Below are positions 9,740 to 18,185 of a DNA stretch of 64,000 nucleotides, piece by piece; positions within the stretch are counted from its first letter, which is position 1; every line of letters begins with the position of its first letter. The notes under the pieces are model-generated. The model was not told where the DNA came from, did not search any database, and worked only from the letters and a program-made list of their open reading frames with translations. The DNA lies in the NCBI GenBank assembly GCA_021324795.1, contig JAJPIK010000027.1, positions 1 to 64,000 on the forward strand, given 5' to 3'. This stretch comes from Chloroflexota bacterium (lineage in GTDB: Bacteria; Chloroflexota; UBA6077; FW602-bin22; CADDYW01). A program made the position numbers and the translations under genes.

Positions 9740-9769
9740 TTGACGGGTTTTTAATGGACGTGCTACACT
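9740..9769 (+). promoter_or_regulatory. Promoter of the asd-dap-lysA operon
   Basis: TTGACG (9740-9745) and TACACT (9764-9769) with an 18-base spacer. The start site should be near 9776, giving a leader of roughly 95 bases to the asd ATG. The leader is too short and lacks the motifs for a lysine riboswitch. Confidence 0.65.
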
Positions 9770-9872
9770 CGCGGCAGATTCTACGCCGGGATCTCATGGC
9801 CGGCCGCCCGTCCGAAGCTCTGACCCGGCTGATACCATTCAAGGGTGGGTGCCACAGGCCCACGAGGAAGAT

Positions 9873-10892
9873 ATGGCCCGCGACTACACGGTAGCCGTCG
9901 TCGGTGCAACCGGCTTGGTTGGCCAGACGATGATCACCGTTCTTGAAGAACGGAATTTTCCGGTGAGGTCCCTTCGTCCACTCGCGTCAGCGCGCTCAGC
10001 CAGTAGCACGGTCACGTTTCGCGGACAAGCCATTCCTGTCGAAGAGGTTTCCGAGGGGGCGTTCGAGGGAGTCGACGTTGCACTCTTCTCGGCGGGGAAC
10101 GACGTCAGCAAGCAGTTTGGACCGGTGGCCGCGCGGGCCGGAGCCGTTACCATCGACAACAGCTCAGCATTCCGCATGGATCCAGACGTACCTTTGGTTG
10201 TTCCCGAGGTCAATCCCGACGACGTGCTTCGTCACCACGGTATTATCGCCAACCCGAACTGCTCAACGATCCAGATGGTCGTAGCACTCAATCCCTTGCA
10301 CCTTCGCCGCCGGATCTGCTCGATCATCGTCGACACCTATCAATCGGTTTCAGGAGCAGGGAGCGCCGGCGTTGAAGACTTGAAGTCACAGATGGCAGCA
10401 ATGGTGGCCGGCCAGCCGCTACCGGAGCCACGGGGCCTGCCTCAGACGATTGCCGCGAATCTCTTCCCCCACATCGACGTTTTCCTCGAAGATGGCTTGT
10501 GCAAGGAAGAGTGGAAAATGGTCCACGAGACACGCAAGATCATGCACGCTCCTGATGTGGCGGTCGCGGCGACGACGGTTCGGGTTCCTGTCCTCTACGC
10601 CCATTCCGAATCAGTGCACGTGAGTTTCGAGGGGCCGCTGAGTCCATCCGAGGCACGCGCGATCTTGAGCGAGGCGCCGGGGGTCATCGTACAGGACGAT
10701 CTGGCTCATGCCATCTATCCGATGCCCGCGCCGGTTGCCGGGCATGACGAAGTATTCGTCGGCCGTATTCGCCCCAATCCTTGCTTGCCGAATGGCTTAT
10801 CGCTCTGGGTAGTTGCTGACAACGTTCGCAAGGGGGCGGCAACTAACGCTGTCCAGATTGCCGAGCTATTGATTCAGCGTGGCGCATTGTAG
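9873..10892 (+). CDS. asd: Aspartate-semialdehyde dehydrogenase
   Basis: Reduces aspartyl phosphate to aspartate semialdehyde with NADPH, the branch point for lysine and threonine. Cytoplasmic, 339 residues. The NADP-binding GATGLVG is at 11-17, the catalytic Cys130 in NPNCST, a GAGSAG loop follows, and the C-terminal half has the AHSESVHV active-site His. ATG 9873 is preceded by GAGG at 9864-9867; an upstream GTG at 9849 is less likely. First gene of the lysine operon; its product also feeds hom and thrC at the other end of the window. Confidence 0.96.
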   Translation: MARDYTVAVVGATGLVGQTMITVLEERNFPVRSLRPLASARSASSTVTFRGQAIPVEEVSEGAFEGVDVALFSAGNDVSKQFGPVAARAGAVTIDNSSAFRMDPDVPLVVPEVNPDDVLRHHGIIANPNCSTIQMVVALNPLHLRRRICSIIVDTYQSVSGAGSAGVEDLKSQMAAMVAGQPLPEPRGLPQTIAANLFPHIDVFLEDGLCKEEWKMVHETRKIMHAPDVAVAATTVRVPVLYAHSESVHVSFEGPLSPSEARAILSEAPGVIVQDDLAHAIYPMPAPVAGHDEVFVGRIRPNPCLPNGLSLWVVADNVRKGAATNAVQIAELLIQRGAL

Positions 10893-10930
10893 TGCAGTAG
10901 CGTCGTTCAGTTGTAAGGAGGGCCGCAACG

Positions 10931-11824
10931 ATGTTTTCTGGATGTCTGGTCGCGATGATCACTCCGTTTCGCAACGGCGAAATCGACGAGCCGGCGCTGC
11001 GCCGACTGGTCCAGTTTCACCTCGACAATGGCACCGATGGGCTCGTTCCCTGTGGGACGACCGGCGAATCCGTCTCGATGACCGAAGAAGAGCAATTGCG
11101 CGTCATCCAGATCGTGGTCGAGACAGTTAATCATCGGATTCCGGTGATCGCTGGTACCGGTACGAATAGTACGGCGAAAACGGTAAAGATGACCAAGGAA
11201 GCCGAAAAGCGGGGCGCCGACGCTGCTCTCTTGGTCACTCCCTACTACAACAAACCCACTCAGCAAGGTCTGTATCTCCACTTCGAAGCCGTGGCCAAGG
11301 CAACCGATCTACCGCTGGTTCTTTACAATGTCCCCGGGCGAACGAGTGTCAACATGCTACCGGAAACGGTCGCTCGTCTCGCGAAGATTCCGACGGTGGT
11401 CGCCATCAAAGAAGCCAGTGGCAGCATGGATCAGGTCAGTCAGATCGTGCAAAGCTGTCCGGAGAGCTTCTCGGTCTTGTCCGGCGACGATTCGCTGACC
11501 TTGCCCATGCTGTCCCTCGGTGGGACCGGCGTGATCTCGGTTGTCGGGAACATTGCACCGGCGGCGATGGCCGAGCTGGTCCGCAGCTATCGCCAGGGCA
11601 ACGTCGCGCGTGCTCGCGAGTTACACTACCAATTGTTTGACCTTTGCCGGGCGATGTTCTATGAAACAAATCCGATACCGGTCAAGACGGCGGCTGGGAT
11701 CCTCGGCCTGTGTGAAGCAGAGCTTCGCTTGCCGATGTGCCCGATGGGCGAAGCGAACCGGAAGAAGCTCGAGGAAGTCCTCAAGTCCTCGCCGGTGCTG
11801 CAACCGGCTGGCGTGACCAGGTAG
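10931..11824 (+). CDS. dapA: 4-hydroxy-tetrahydrodipicolinate synthase
   Basis: Condenses pyruvate with aspartate semialdehyde, committing it to lysine. 297 residues, TIM barrel of the DapA/NanA family. Schiff-base Lys160 in VAIKEASG, Tyr132 in LYNVPGR and the GTTGES loop at 42-47 are all present. The ribosome site AAGGAGGG (10915-10922) is strong and the ATG lies at 10931, 38 bases after asd. Confidence 0.97.
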   Translation: MFSGCLVAMITPFRNGEIDEPALRRLVQFHLDNGTDGLVPCGTTGESVSMTEEEQLRVIQIVVETVNHRIPVIAGTGTNSTAKTVKMTKEAEKRGADAALLVTPYYNKPTQQGLYLHFEAVAKATDLPLVLYNVPGRTSVNMLPETVARLAKIPTVVAIKEASGSMDQVSQIVQSCPESFSVLSGDDSLTLPMLSLGGTGVISVVGNIAPAAMAELVRSYRQGNVARARELHYQLFDLCRAMFYETNPIPVKTAAGILGLCEAELRLPMCPMGEANRKKLEEVLKSSPVLQPAGVTR

Positions 11825-11830
11825 GCGGTA

Positions 11831-12628
11831 ATGACGCTGGATTTAATTGTCAACGGGGCGACCGGTCGGATGGGGCGACAGGTGATCGCCGCAGCCAGCG
11901 CTTCACCAGCGTTTCGCATCGCCGCCGCGGTGGTTCGCCCTGGCTCGCCGAGTCTCGGCGTTGACGTGGGGATACTCGCGGGAGTAGCGGCGCTTGGGGT
12001 GGCGGCGACCGACGATGTCCGTGCGGCGCTTGCCGCGGGGGACGTCGCCGTCGACTTCAGCACACCGATCGCCGCAGTTGATTTCGTCGAACAGGCGGCG
12101 GTGGCAGGGAAACCGGTCGTCGTCGCGACGACCGGTTTGAATGCTGAACAGCTTGCGCTAATCCGAGCTTGCGCCGAGCGCAGCCCGGTGCTGATCGCGC
12201 CAAATCTAAGTCTGGGGATCAATGTGCTCGTCGAGATTCTGCCGGCCGTGGTGAAAGCGCTCGGCAGCGATTATGACGTCGAATTGATCGAAGCACACCA
12301 CCGGAACAAGAAGGATGCGCCGTCGGGCACGGCGATTGGACTTGCCGAGGCAATTGCTTCGGCACTCGGAAAACCTCTCAGTGAGCTAGAGCGCCATGGC
12401 CGCTGGGGCTTGGCGCCGCGCCAGCCCGGCGAGATTGGGATCCACGCGGTGCGGGCCGGCGGTATTGTCGGTGAGCACAGCGTTCTCTTTGTCAGTGACG
12501 GAGAGCAGGTTGAGATCTCCCACCGGGCGTTCAGCCGCCAGACCTTCGCGCTCGGTGCTTTGCGTGCCGCGCAGTTTCTGCGTGAGCAACCAGCCGGCTT
12601 GTATTCGATGCGAGACGTCATTCGTTAA
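11831..12628 (+). CDS. dapB: 4-hydroxy-tetrahydrodipicolinate reductase
   Basis: Reduces the DapA product to tetrahydrodipicolinate with NAD(P)H. 265 residues. The N-terminal Rossmann loop is GATGRMG and the substrate-binding signature is EAHHRNKKDAPSGTA, with the conserved His-His and Lys-Lys-Asp. The C-terminal SVRAGGIVGEH-like segment appears as AVRAGGIVGEH. Six bases after dapA. Confidence 0.97.
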   Translation: MTLDLIVNGATGRMGRQVIAAASASPAFRIAAAVVRPGSPSLGVDVGILAGVAALGVAATDDVRAALAAGDVAVDFSTPIAAVDFVEQAAVAGKPVVVATTGLNAEQLALIRACAERSPVLIAPNLSLGINVLVEILPAVVKALGSDYDVELIEAHHRNKKDAPSGTAIGLAEAIASALGKPLSELERHGRWGLAPRQPGEIGIHAVRAGGIVGEHSVLFVSDGEQVEISHRAFSRQTFALGALRAAQFLREQPAGLYSMRDVIR

Positions 12629-12647
12629 TCAAGGAGCTATCCCAACA

Positions 12648-13889
12648 TTGGAGGAATTTCGATACCGCGAGGGCGTGCTCGCGTGTGAGGGCGTACCGTT
12701 GAATGAGCTTGCCCAGGTTCACGGTACGCCGCTTTACGTCTACAGTGAGCGTTCAATTCGTGAGCGCTTCAAGGCCTTGGATGCCGCCTACGCCGATGTG
12801 CCACACCTGATTTGTTATGCCATGAAGGCAAATGATAACCTGGCGATCGTCCGTATGCTTGGACAGCTTGGCGCAGGCGTCGACGTTGTTTCGGGGGGTG
12901 AGCTATTTCGGGCGCGACGGGCCGGTATCCCCGCTAGTCGGATCATCTTTGCCGGCGTGGGAAAGACGCGTGGGGAGATCGCACAAGCAATCGAGGAGGA
13001 CATTCTGCTCTTCAACGTCGAGTCGCCGGCCGAGTTGGTGGCAATCGGCGAGGTCGCCTCGGAGAAACGCCGAGTCGCACGCGTGTCGGTTCGAGTTAAT
13101 CCTAACGTCGATCCGCAGACCCATCCATACATCTCGACCGGGTTGAAGAAAAACAAGTTCGGGGTTCCGACCGAACAGGTGGTCGACGTCTATCGGCAGG
13201 CACTGGATCATCCATACCTGGAGCCGGTCGGCATCCAGATGCACATTGGCTCGCAGCTTGTGCGCGTCCAGCCGATCGTCGACGCGGTGTCGCGGGTGAT
13301 CGAGCTGGTTCAGGAGCTACGAGTAGTAGGTATCCCCATTCGCTACTTTGACATTGGCGGTGGACTGGGCATTCGCTACCGAGACGAGCAGCCGGAAGGG
13401 CCGGCCGATCTTGCCTGCCGCGTCTTGCCGTTGATCGGATCGCTTGGCGTGACCTTGCTGTGCGAGCCGGGGCGCTTTATTGTCGGGTCTTCAGGGATTT
13501 TGTTGACCAAAGTCCTCTATCGCAAGGATAATGGAGCCAAGCGGTTCGTCGTCGTCGACGCGGGCATGAACGATCTGATTCGGCCGTCGTTGTATGACGC
13601 GCACCACGAGATCTGGCCGGTGCAGCAAAAGTGCGGTGAGGAAGTCGTCGATGTGGTTGGACCAATCTGCGAATCCGGCGACTTTCTTGCGCACGACCGA
13701 GTACTTCCGCCAGTTGCAGCGGGCGATCTGCTCGCGGTGCTCAGCGCGGGCGCCTATGGATTTGCCATGGCGTCGAACTACAATGCCCGGCCCAAGCCGG
13801 CAGAAGTGCTGGTGGCTGGAAACGCGGCGCGGCTGGTGCGTCGACGGGAAACGTACGAAGATCTCATCCGGGCCGAGGAGGGGCTGTGA
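12648..13889 (+). CDS. lysA: Diaminopimelate decarboxylase
   Basis: PLP enzyme that makes lysine from meso-diaminopimelate. About 413 residues. PLP Lys60 in YAMKANDN, the GGGLGIRY phosphate loop, and the CEPGRFIV and CESGDFLA active-site motifs are present. I start at TTG 12648, which gives the normal N terminus (EEFRYREG); AAGGAG at 12631-12636 lies 11 bases upstream. The open frame to 12396 lies within dapB. Its stop overlaps the next start (GTGA). Confidence 0.95.
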   Translation: MEEFRYREGVLACEGVPLNELAQVHGTPLYVYSERSIRERFKALDAAYADVPHLICYAMKANDNLAIVRMLGQLGAGVDVVSGGELFRARRAGIPASRIIFAGVGKTRGEIAQAIEEDILLFNVESPAELVAIGEVASEKRRVARVSVRVNPNVDPQTHPYISTGLKKNKFGVPTEQVVDVYRQALDHPYLEPVGIQMHIGSQLVRVQPIVDAVSRVIELVQELRVVGIPIRYFDIGGGLGIRYRDEQPEGPADLACRVLPLIGSLGVTLLCEPGRFIVGSSGILLTKVLYRKDNGAKRFVVVDAGMNDLIRPSLYDAHHEIWPVQQKCGEEVVDVVGPICESGDFLAHDRVLPPVAAGDLLAVLSAGAYGFAMASNYNARPKPAEVLVAGNAARLVRRRETYEDLIRAEEGL

Positions 13890-15061
13890 TCACTCAGGAC
13901 TTCGCGGTCGCTCGACGATTGACCGAGCTACCTCCCTATCTCTTTGTCGAGATCGACCGTAAGAAGCGAGAGGCCGCCGCCCGGGGCGTCGACATCATCA
14001 ATCTCGGGATTGGCGATCCAGACATTCCAACGCCCGCGTCGATCATTCGTGCGCTGGCGAAAGCGGCGCGTGAACCGGCGAATCACCGCTATCCCGAGTC
14101 GGAGGGGTTAGACCGGTTCCGTCAGGCAGTTGCCGATTGGTACCAGCGGCGCTTTGGCGTTGTGCTTTCGGCGCAGCGCGAGGTGCTGACGCTGATCGGA
14201 GCCAAGGAAGGGATTGGGCATCTTCCCCTCGCCGTGGTGAATCCGGGGGACGTCGTTTTGATTCCCGACCCGGCGTATCCAGTCTACCGCGCGGGAACGA
14301 TCTTCGCCGGAGGCGAGCCCTACGTCATGCCGCTCCGTCAGGAGAACGGCTTCTTGCCCGATCTTGACGCCATTCCCGCGTCGATTCGTGATCGGACGCG
14401 GCTCATGTTCATCAACTATCCAAACAACCCGACCGGCGCGGTCGCTTCAGTTGATTTCTACCGTCAGGTCGTTGACTTCGCTGCGCGCCATAACATCATC
14501 GTCGCTCAGGATAACACCTACTCCGAAATCTGCTTCGAAGGCTATCGCCCTCCCAGCTTCCTGGAAGCACCGGGAGCGCGGGATGTCGGCATCGAATTTC
14601 ACTCTCTCTCAAAGACTTTCAACATGACCGGTTGGCGTATCGGGTTCGCCGTCGGGCGGGCCGAAGTCATCGAGGCGTTGCGCCAGGTCAAATCGAATCT
14701 CGATTCAGGGGCGTTTCAAGCGGTTCAGGAAGCCGGCATCGCGGCGCTCGCGCTGGCGGAGTCAATCAGCGCGCGGAACAGTCGGATCTACCAGCGTCGC
14801 CGGGACGTCCTCGTGCGTGGCTTGCGAAAGATTGGTCTCGAGGTTGAATCACCTCGTGCCACTTTCTACGTCTGGCCACGTGTTCCCAAGGGATTCGATT
14901 CGGCCAGCTTTGTCACGACGCTAATTGAGCGCGCCGGCATCGTTTGTACGCCGGGCAACGGCTTTGGAGTTGAGGGTGAAGGATACGCTCGTTTTGCGCT
15001 CACTGCTGACGTGACGCGACTGCGTGAAGCGATGGCTCGCCTCGCCTCGTCCCTCAATTAG
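13886..15061 (+). CDS. dapL: LL-diaminopimelate aminotransferase
   Basis: Class I/II PLP aminotransferase, 391 residues. PLP Lys243 in HSLSKTFNMTGWR, NYPNNPTG at 177-184 and YPESEG near 69-74 match the DapL family, which converts tetrahydrodipicolinate straight to LL-diaminopimelate and bypasses the acyl steps. Location in an asd-dapA-dapB-lysA operon, with no dapD/dapC/dapE, supports this over other class I aminotransferases. dapF (epimerase) is not in the window. GTG start overlaps lysA by 4 bases. Confidence 0.9.
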   Translation: MITQDFAVARRLTELPPYLFVEIDRKKREAAARGVDIINLGIGDPDIPTPASIIRALAKAAREPANHRYPESEGLDRFRQAVADWYQRRFGVVLSAQREVLTLIGAKEGIGHLPLAVVNPGDVVLIPDPAYPVYRAGTIFAGGEPYVMPLRQENGFLPDLDAIPASIRDRTRLMFINYPNNPTGAVASVDFYRQVVDFAARHNIIVAQDNTYSEICFEGYRPPSFLEAPGARDVGIEFHSLSKTFNMTGWRIGFAVGRAEVIEALRQVKSNLDSGAFQAVQEAGIAALALAESISARNSRIYQRRRDVLVRGLRKIGLEVESPRATFYVWPRVPKGFDSASFVTTLIERAGIVCTPGNGFGVEGEGYARFALTADVTRLREAMARLASSLN

Positions 15062-15340
15062 TTGGTTTAAGCATTCGTCCTAAAAGACGAGGCCAACTGC
15101 CCGTTGGCCCCCACTGGACCGATTCAGAGTCCGAGCCCGGATTATTCGTCGAGAGTGGGCGGGGAGTATCTGTGCGAAGGGGGCTCGTGAATGATTCGGG
15201 TGTGGGATAATGGCAGAGATCCTATTCGTGTTCTAATCAGGCAGAGGGTACGTTTCTTGCCTTTCTAGAGCACGTAGGGTACCGGTTTTCTCGACAGAGT
15301 TCGGACAGAGCGTTTGGTCCTCTATCGGAAGGGGCTCACA
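15062..15340. other. Intergenic region with a 7-bp inverted repeat
   Basis: No gene seen. GGCCAAC (15091-15097) and GTTGGCC (15103-15109) form a perfect hairpin 30 bases after the dapL stop and may act as a T-tract-less terminator. A GATAAT at 15206-15211 could be a -10 box but has no good partner. Confidence 0.45.
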
Positions 15341-17191
15341 ATGAAGTGGAGTCGTCTCGCAAATCGCGCTAGCGACTACCTCCACCGCGTCAACGACCGC
15401 GTCCATGGGTTCGCGTGGTGGATGGCCGTTGGACCCTTCTGCATCGCGACCGACCTTCCGATGCTCACGGTCTCTGGCGGTCGCCCTTTACGCCTCAGTG
15501 GTGAGCCGAATCCCTACCCATCAACTGAGCTGCTTGGCCGCCTTCTGGCATTCGAGGGCCAGGTTCGGTTTGCGCGCTCACTTTTGATCCTCTTTCGTGC
15601 AGTCCTGATCTGCGGGGTACTTCTCGTGATCAGTCGGGCGCTCGAAATTGCGACCCACTGGATGACCTCTCCCTGGCTACCGCTCATTTTCTTCTTGGTG
15701 ATCGGCTGGGCGATTCACCTCTCCTTGCACCATTCGATCTCCACTTTCGAGGTTGCCCGCCTGATTGACAAGCGGATGGGGTTGCAGGCTCAAGTAGCAA
15801 CCGCCGTGGAGATTGCCTGGCAGCATCGTCAGCTCGACTCCTTGAGTCAGGCGCAAGCGCGTTTGGCGACCTCTCGTCTGCGTGAGTGTGAGCCACACCA
15901 GACGTTCCCTTTGGTCTTCCCTGGTAAAGATGTGCGAGCCTTCGTTGGTGTTGTCGCAGTCTATCTCGTGCTTTCAGTGATTGGCACGCTGGCCTTGAAC
16001 GTGCCGCGCCCACAACAAGCAATCGATGCCGAGCTCGCGAAGCAGGTGAGACAGGATGCCCAGGCGCCAAGTCCATTCGTGTCTATGGATGCCTCGGCCG
16101 CGCAGATCCAAACTCTATCGCCCTCGCCAGCCAATGATGCCGTGGGCCAGCAGCTCGATCAGCTCGACCAAGAGTTGAAGTCACAGGCGATTACACCGGC
16201 GGAATACCAGGCGCAGTTACAGTCTCTGCAGCAGCAGATTCAATCGCAAGCAAATCAGTCGCTAGCTGCACAAGAGGCCCTTCAACGTCTGGCCCAGGCT
16301 CTGAACGATTCCTCGACAACCCAGCCGATCAGCGACAGCTTGACTCAGGGCAATTACCAGCAAGCCGCAGCACAATTGAGTGATTTGGCAAAGCAAGTGG
16401 GCAATCTGTCGCCACAAGCTCAGGCGCAGCTTGCTCAACAGATGTCCCAAGCGTCCCAGCAAACTCAAGGGCTCAATCAGTCGATTTCCCAAAATGCCGC
16501 TCAGACTGCCGAGGCGTTACGCCAAGGGCAGTCCGGACAGGCCCAGCAATCCCTGCAGCAACTCGCCCAAGCGGTCAACAATGCGAACCAGCAGATCGCA
16601 TCCCAATCGCAATTGGGCCAGGATATGCAACAAGTCCAGCAACGGTTGGGCAGCCAAACGGCTGGTCAGCCTACCCAGAATGCTAGCTCAGCATCAGCAC
16701 AGGGGAATGGTCAAACGTCTGCGGATGCCCAAGGAGATCAGAATACTGGCAGTGACCAGATGAGCGCGAGTGATCAGGCTAGTGCTCAAGGGCAGAATGC
16801 AGACTCGCAAAATCAGAGTGGCGGCGCCACCTCTGGCGCATCGGTAAGTACCTCCAGTCAAGGCCAGGAGCAAGGAAATCAATCAAATGGTGCCGGGGCC
16901 GGAAGTGGTCCGGGCTCGAATCTCTTCGGTGGAGCACCGACCCCCCTCGACGTCAACGCTAAAAAACTGACGATTCTCGGCCAGGCAAGTGACAATGGCT
17001 CGAGCGATACGACCTCGGCCGGTGATCGCTCCAACCCCTTAACCGGGGCAACTGATAGTTCAATTGGAGTCACTGGTGGTAACGCTCCGACAGCGTCGAA
17101 TGCTCCGGTCAACGTTCACCAAGAAAGTAACGTTGTGCCCCTCGATTTGAAGCCCGTGGTGCGTGAGTATTTCAGCCATGCCGGTCCCTGA
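15341..17191 (+). CDS. Q/S-rich membrane protein of the DUF58/VWA operon
   Basis: 616 residues of unknown function. Two or three membrane segments lie in about residues 85-150 and another near 200-220. Residues 260-450 are a long Gln/Ala/Ser-rich stretch with a helical, coiled-coil look, then comes a Gly/Ser/Asn-rich low-complexity part to about 550. The C terminus ends with VPLDLKPVVREYFSH, which reads like a short conserved tail. It leads an operon with DUF58 and VWA proteins, so it is probably a membrane scaffold of that system. ATG 15341 has GGAAGGGG at 15328-15335. Confidence 0.8.
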   Translation: MKWSRLANRASDYLHRVNDRVHGFAWWMAVGPFCIATDLPMLTVSGGRPLRLSGEPNPYPSTELLGRLLAFEGQVRFARSLLILFRAVLICGVLLVISRALEIATHWMTSPWLPLIFFLVIGWAIHLSLHHSISTFEVARLIDKRMGLQAQVATAVEIAWQHRQLDSLSQAQARLATSRLRECEPHQTFPLVFPGKDVRAFVGVVAVYLVLSVIGTLALNVPRPQQAIDAELAKQVRQDAQAPSPFVSMDASAAQIQTLSPSPANDAVGQQLDQLDQELKSQAITPAEYQAQLQSLQQQIQSQANQSLAAQEALQRLAQALNDSSTTQPISDSLTQGNYQQAAAQLSDLAKQVGNLSPQAQAQLAQQMSQASQQTQGLNQSISQNAAQTAEALRQGQSGQAQQSLQQLAQAVNNANQQIASQSQLGQDMQQVQQRLGSQTAGQPTQNASSASAQGNGQTSADAQGDQNTGSDQMSASDQASAQGQNADSQNQSGGATSGASVSTSSQGQEQGNQSNGAGAGSGPGSNLFGGAPTPLDVNAKKLTILGQASDNGSSDTTSAGDRSNPLTGATDSSIGVTGGNAPTASNAPVNVHQESNVVPLDLKPVVREYFSHAGP

Positions 17192-18185
17192 GTCTCTCTC
17201 GCCGGTCGATCGCCTGCGGCAGGTGTTTGTGCATGGTGCGAGTCGTGCCCGTCGTCTCGTTCAAACGACTGCCAGACCTTATCACGGCAATGACCTGTCC
17301 AACGAGGCGAGCGAGCTGCTTCAAGAAGCATTCCTTCACCGATTGGAAAGGCTCAATCTGCTGACTCGAGGGATCGTCGCGCAAGGCCTGGCGGGTGAAC
17401 ACCGTAGTCGCCGACGAGCGAGCTCGATCGAGTTTGCAGATTACCGCAAGTATGTTCCGGGCGACGACTTCCGATTGATCGACTGGAATGCCTTTGCGCG
17501 CTTAGATGGGCTCTTCATCCGGCAAAATGAGGCGAAGGAAGACCTTACAGTACACTTGCTCGTCGACTGTAGCCAGTCGATGAACTGGGGGCAACCTAAC
17601 AAGCTCGGCTTCAGTCGTCGCCTTGCCGCTGCGCTTGGCTTCATGGCCCTATCGCGTTTCGACGCGGTCACCGCGGTGTATTTCGCCGACTCGCTCAGTG
17701 AGCGGATGCCGGTGGTACGTGGCAAAGGCCAGATTCACCGTCTGTTAACCTATCTGGATCACGCAGACGTCGGCGGAGTGACTCGGTTGGAACGGGCGGT
17801 TCGGGAGTATTGCGCGGGGCCAGTGCGTGGTGGGGTCGCGTTTCTGATCTCTGATCTATTGGCGGAAGACGACTGGCAGAGCGCGATCGTGCGACTGCTT
17901 GCCCAGGGAATGGAGGTCGTGGTGATTCACGTCCTCGCTCCCCAGGAGCTGCACCCGACCGTCGACGGTGAGATCGAATTGTTCGACTCGGAAACGAGCG
18001 AAGTCGTTGAGATGGTCGTCGGAGACGAGGCACGCCACGCCTACGAGCAACGGATCGAAGATTGGTGCAATAGCATCCAGGACTTCTGCCATCGTTCCGA
18101 AGTTGGCTATCTGCGTTTCGATTCAGCGCTGTCGCTCGAAGAGATTTTTCTGAATCGTTTGCGCCGTCGGAGGATTGTGCAATGA
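17163..18185 (+). CDS. DUF58 domain protein (VWA-like)
   Basis: 340 residues. The DUF58 signature is clear in YVPGDDFRLIDWNAFAR near residue 98-114, followed by a VWA-like fold whose metal motif is DCSQS. DUF58 proteins usually work with MoxR AAA ATPases and membrane VWA proteins in envelope maturation. Here the next two genes are VWA membrane proteins but no moxR is adjacent. Overlaps the previous gene; GTG 17163 and ATG 17178 are both possible starts. Its stop overlaps the next ATG. Confidence 0.9.
   Translation: MSISAMPVPESLSPVDRLRQVFVHGASRARRLVQTTARPYHGNDLSNEASELLQEAFLHRLERLNLLTRGIVAQGLAGEHRSRRRASSIEFADYRKYVPGDDFRLIDWNAFARLDGLFIRQNEAKEDLTVHLLVDCSQSMNWGQPNKLGFSRRLAAALGFMALSRFDAVTAVYFADSLSERMPVVRGKGQIHRLLTYLDHADVGGVTRLERAVREYCAGPVRGGVAFLISDLLAEDDWQSAIVRLLAQGMEVVVIHVLAPQELHPTVDGEIELFDSETSEVVEMVVGDEARHAYEQRIEDWCNSIQDFCHRSEVGYLRFDSALSLEEIFLNRLRRRRIVQ

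Noticed and set aside
9541-9872. Lysine riboswitch upstream of asd
   Set aside because: The promoter at 9740-9769 leaves only about 95 bases of leader and the conserved riboswitch core words are absent.
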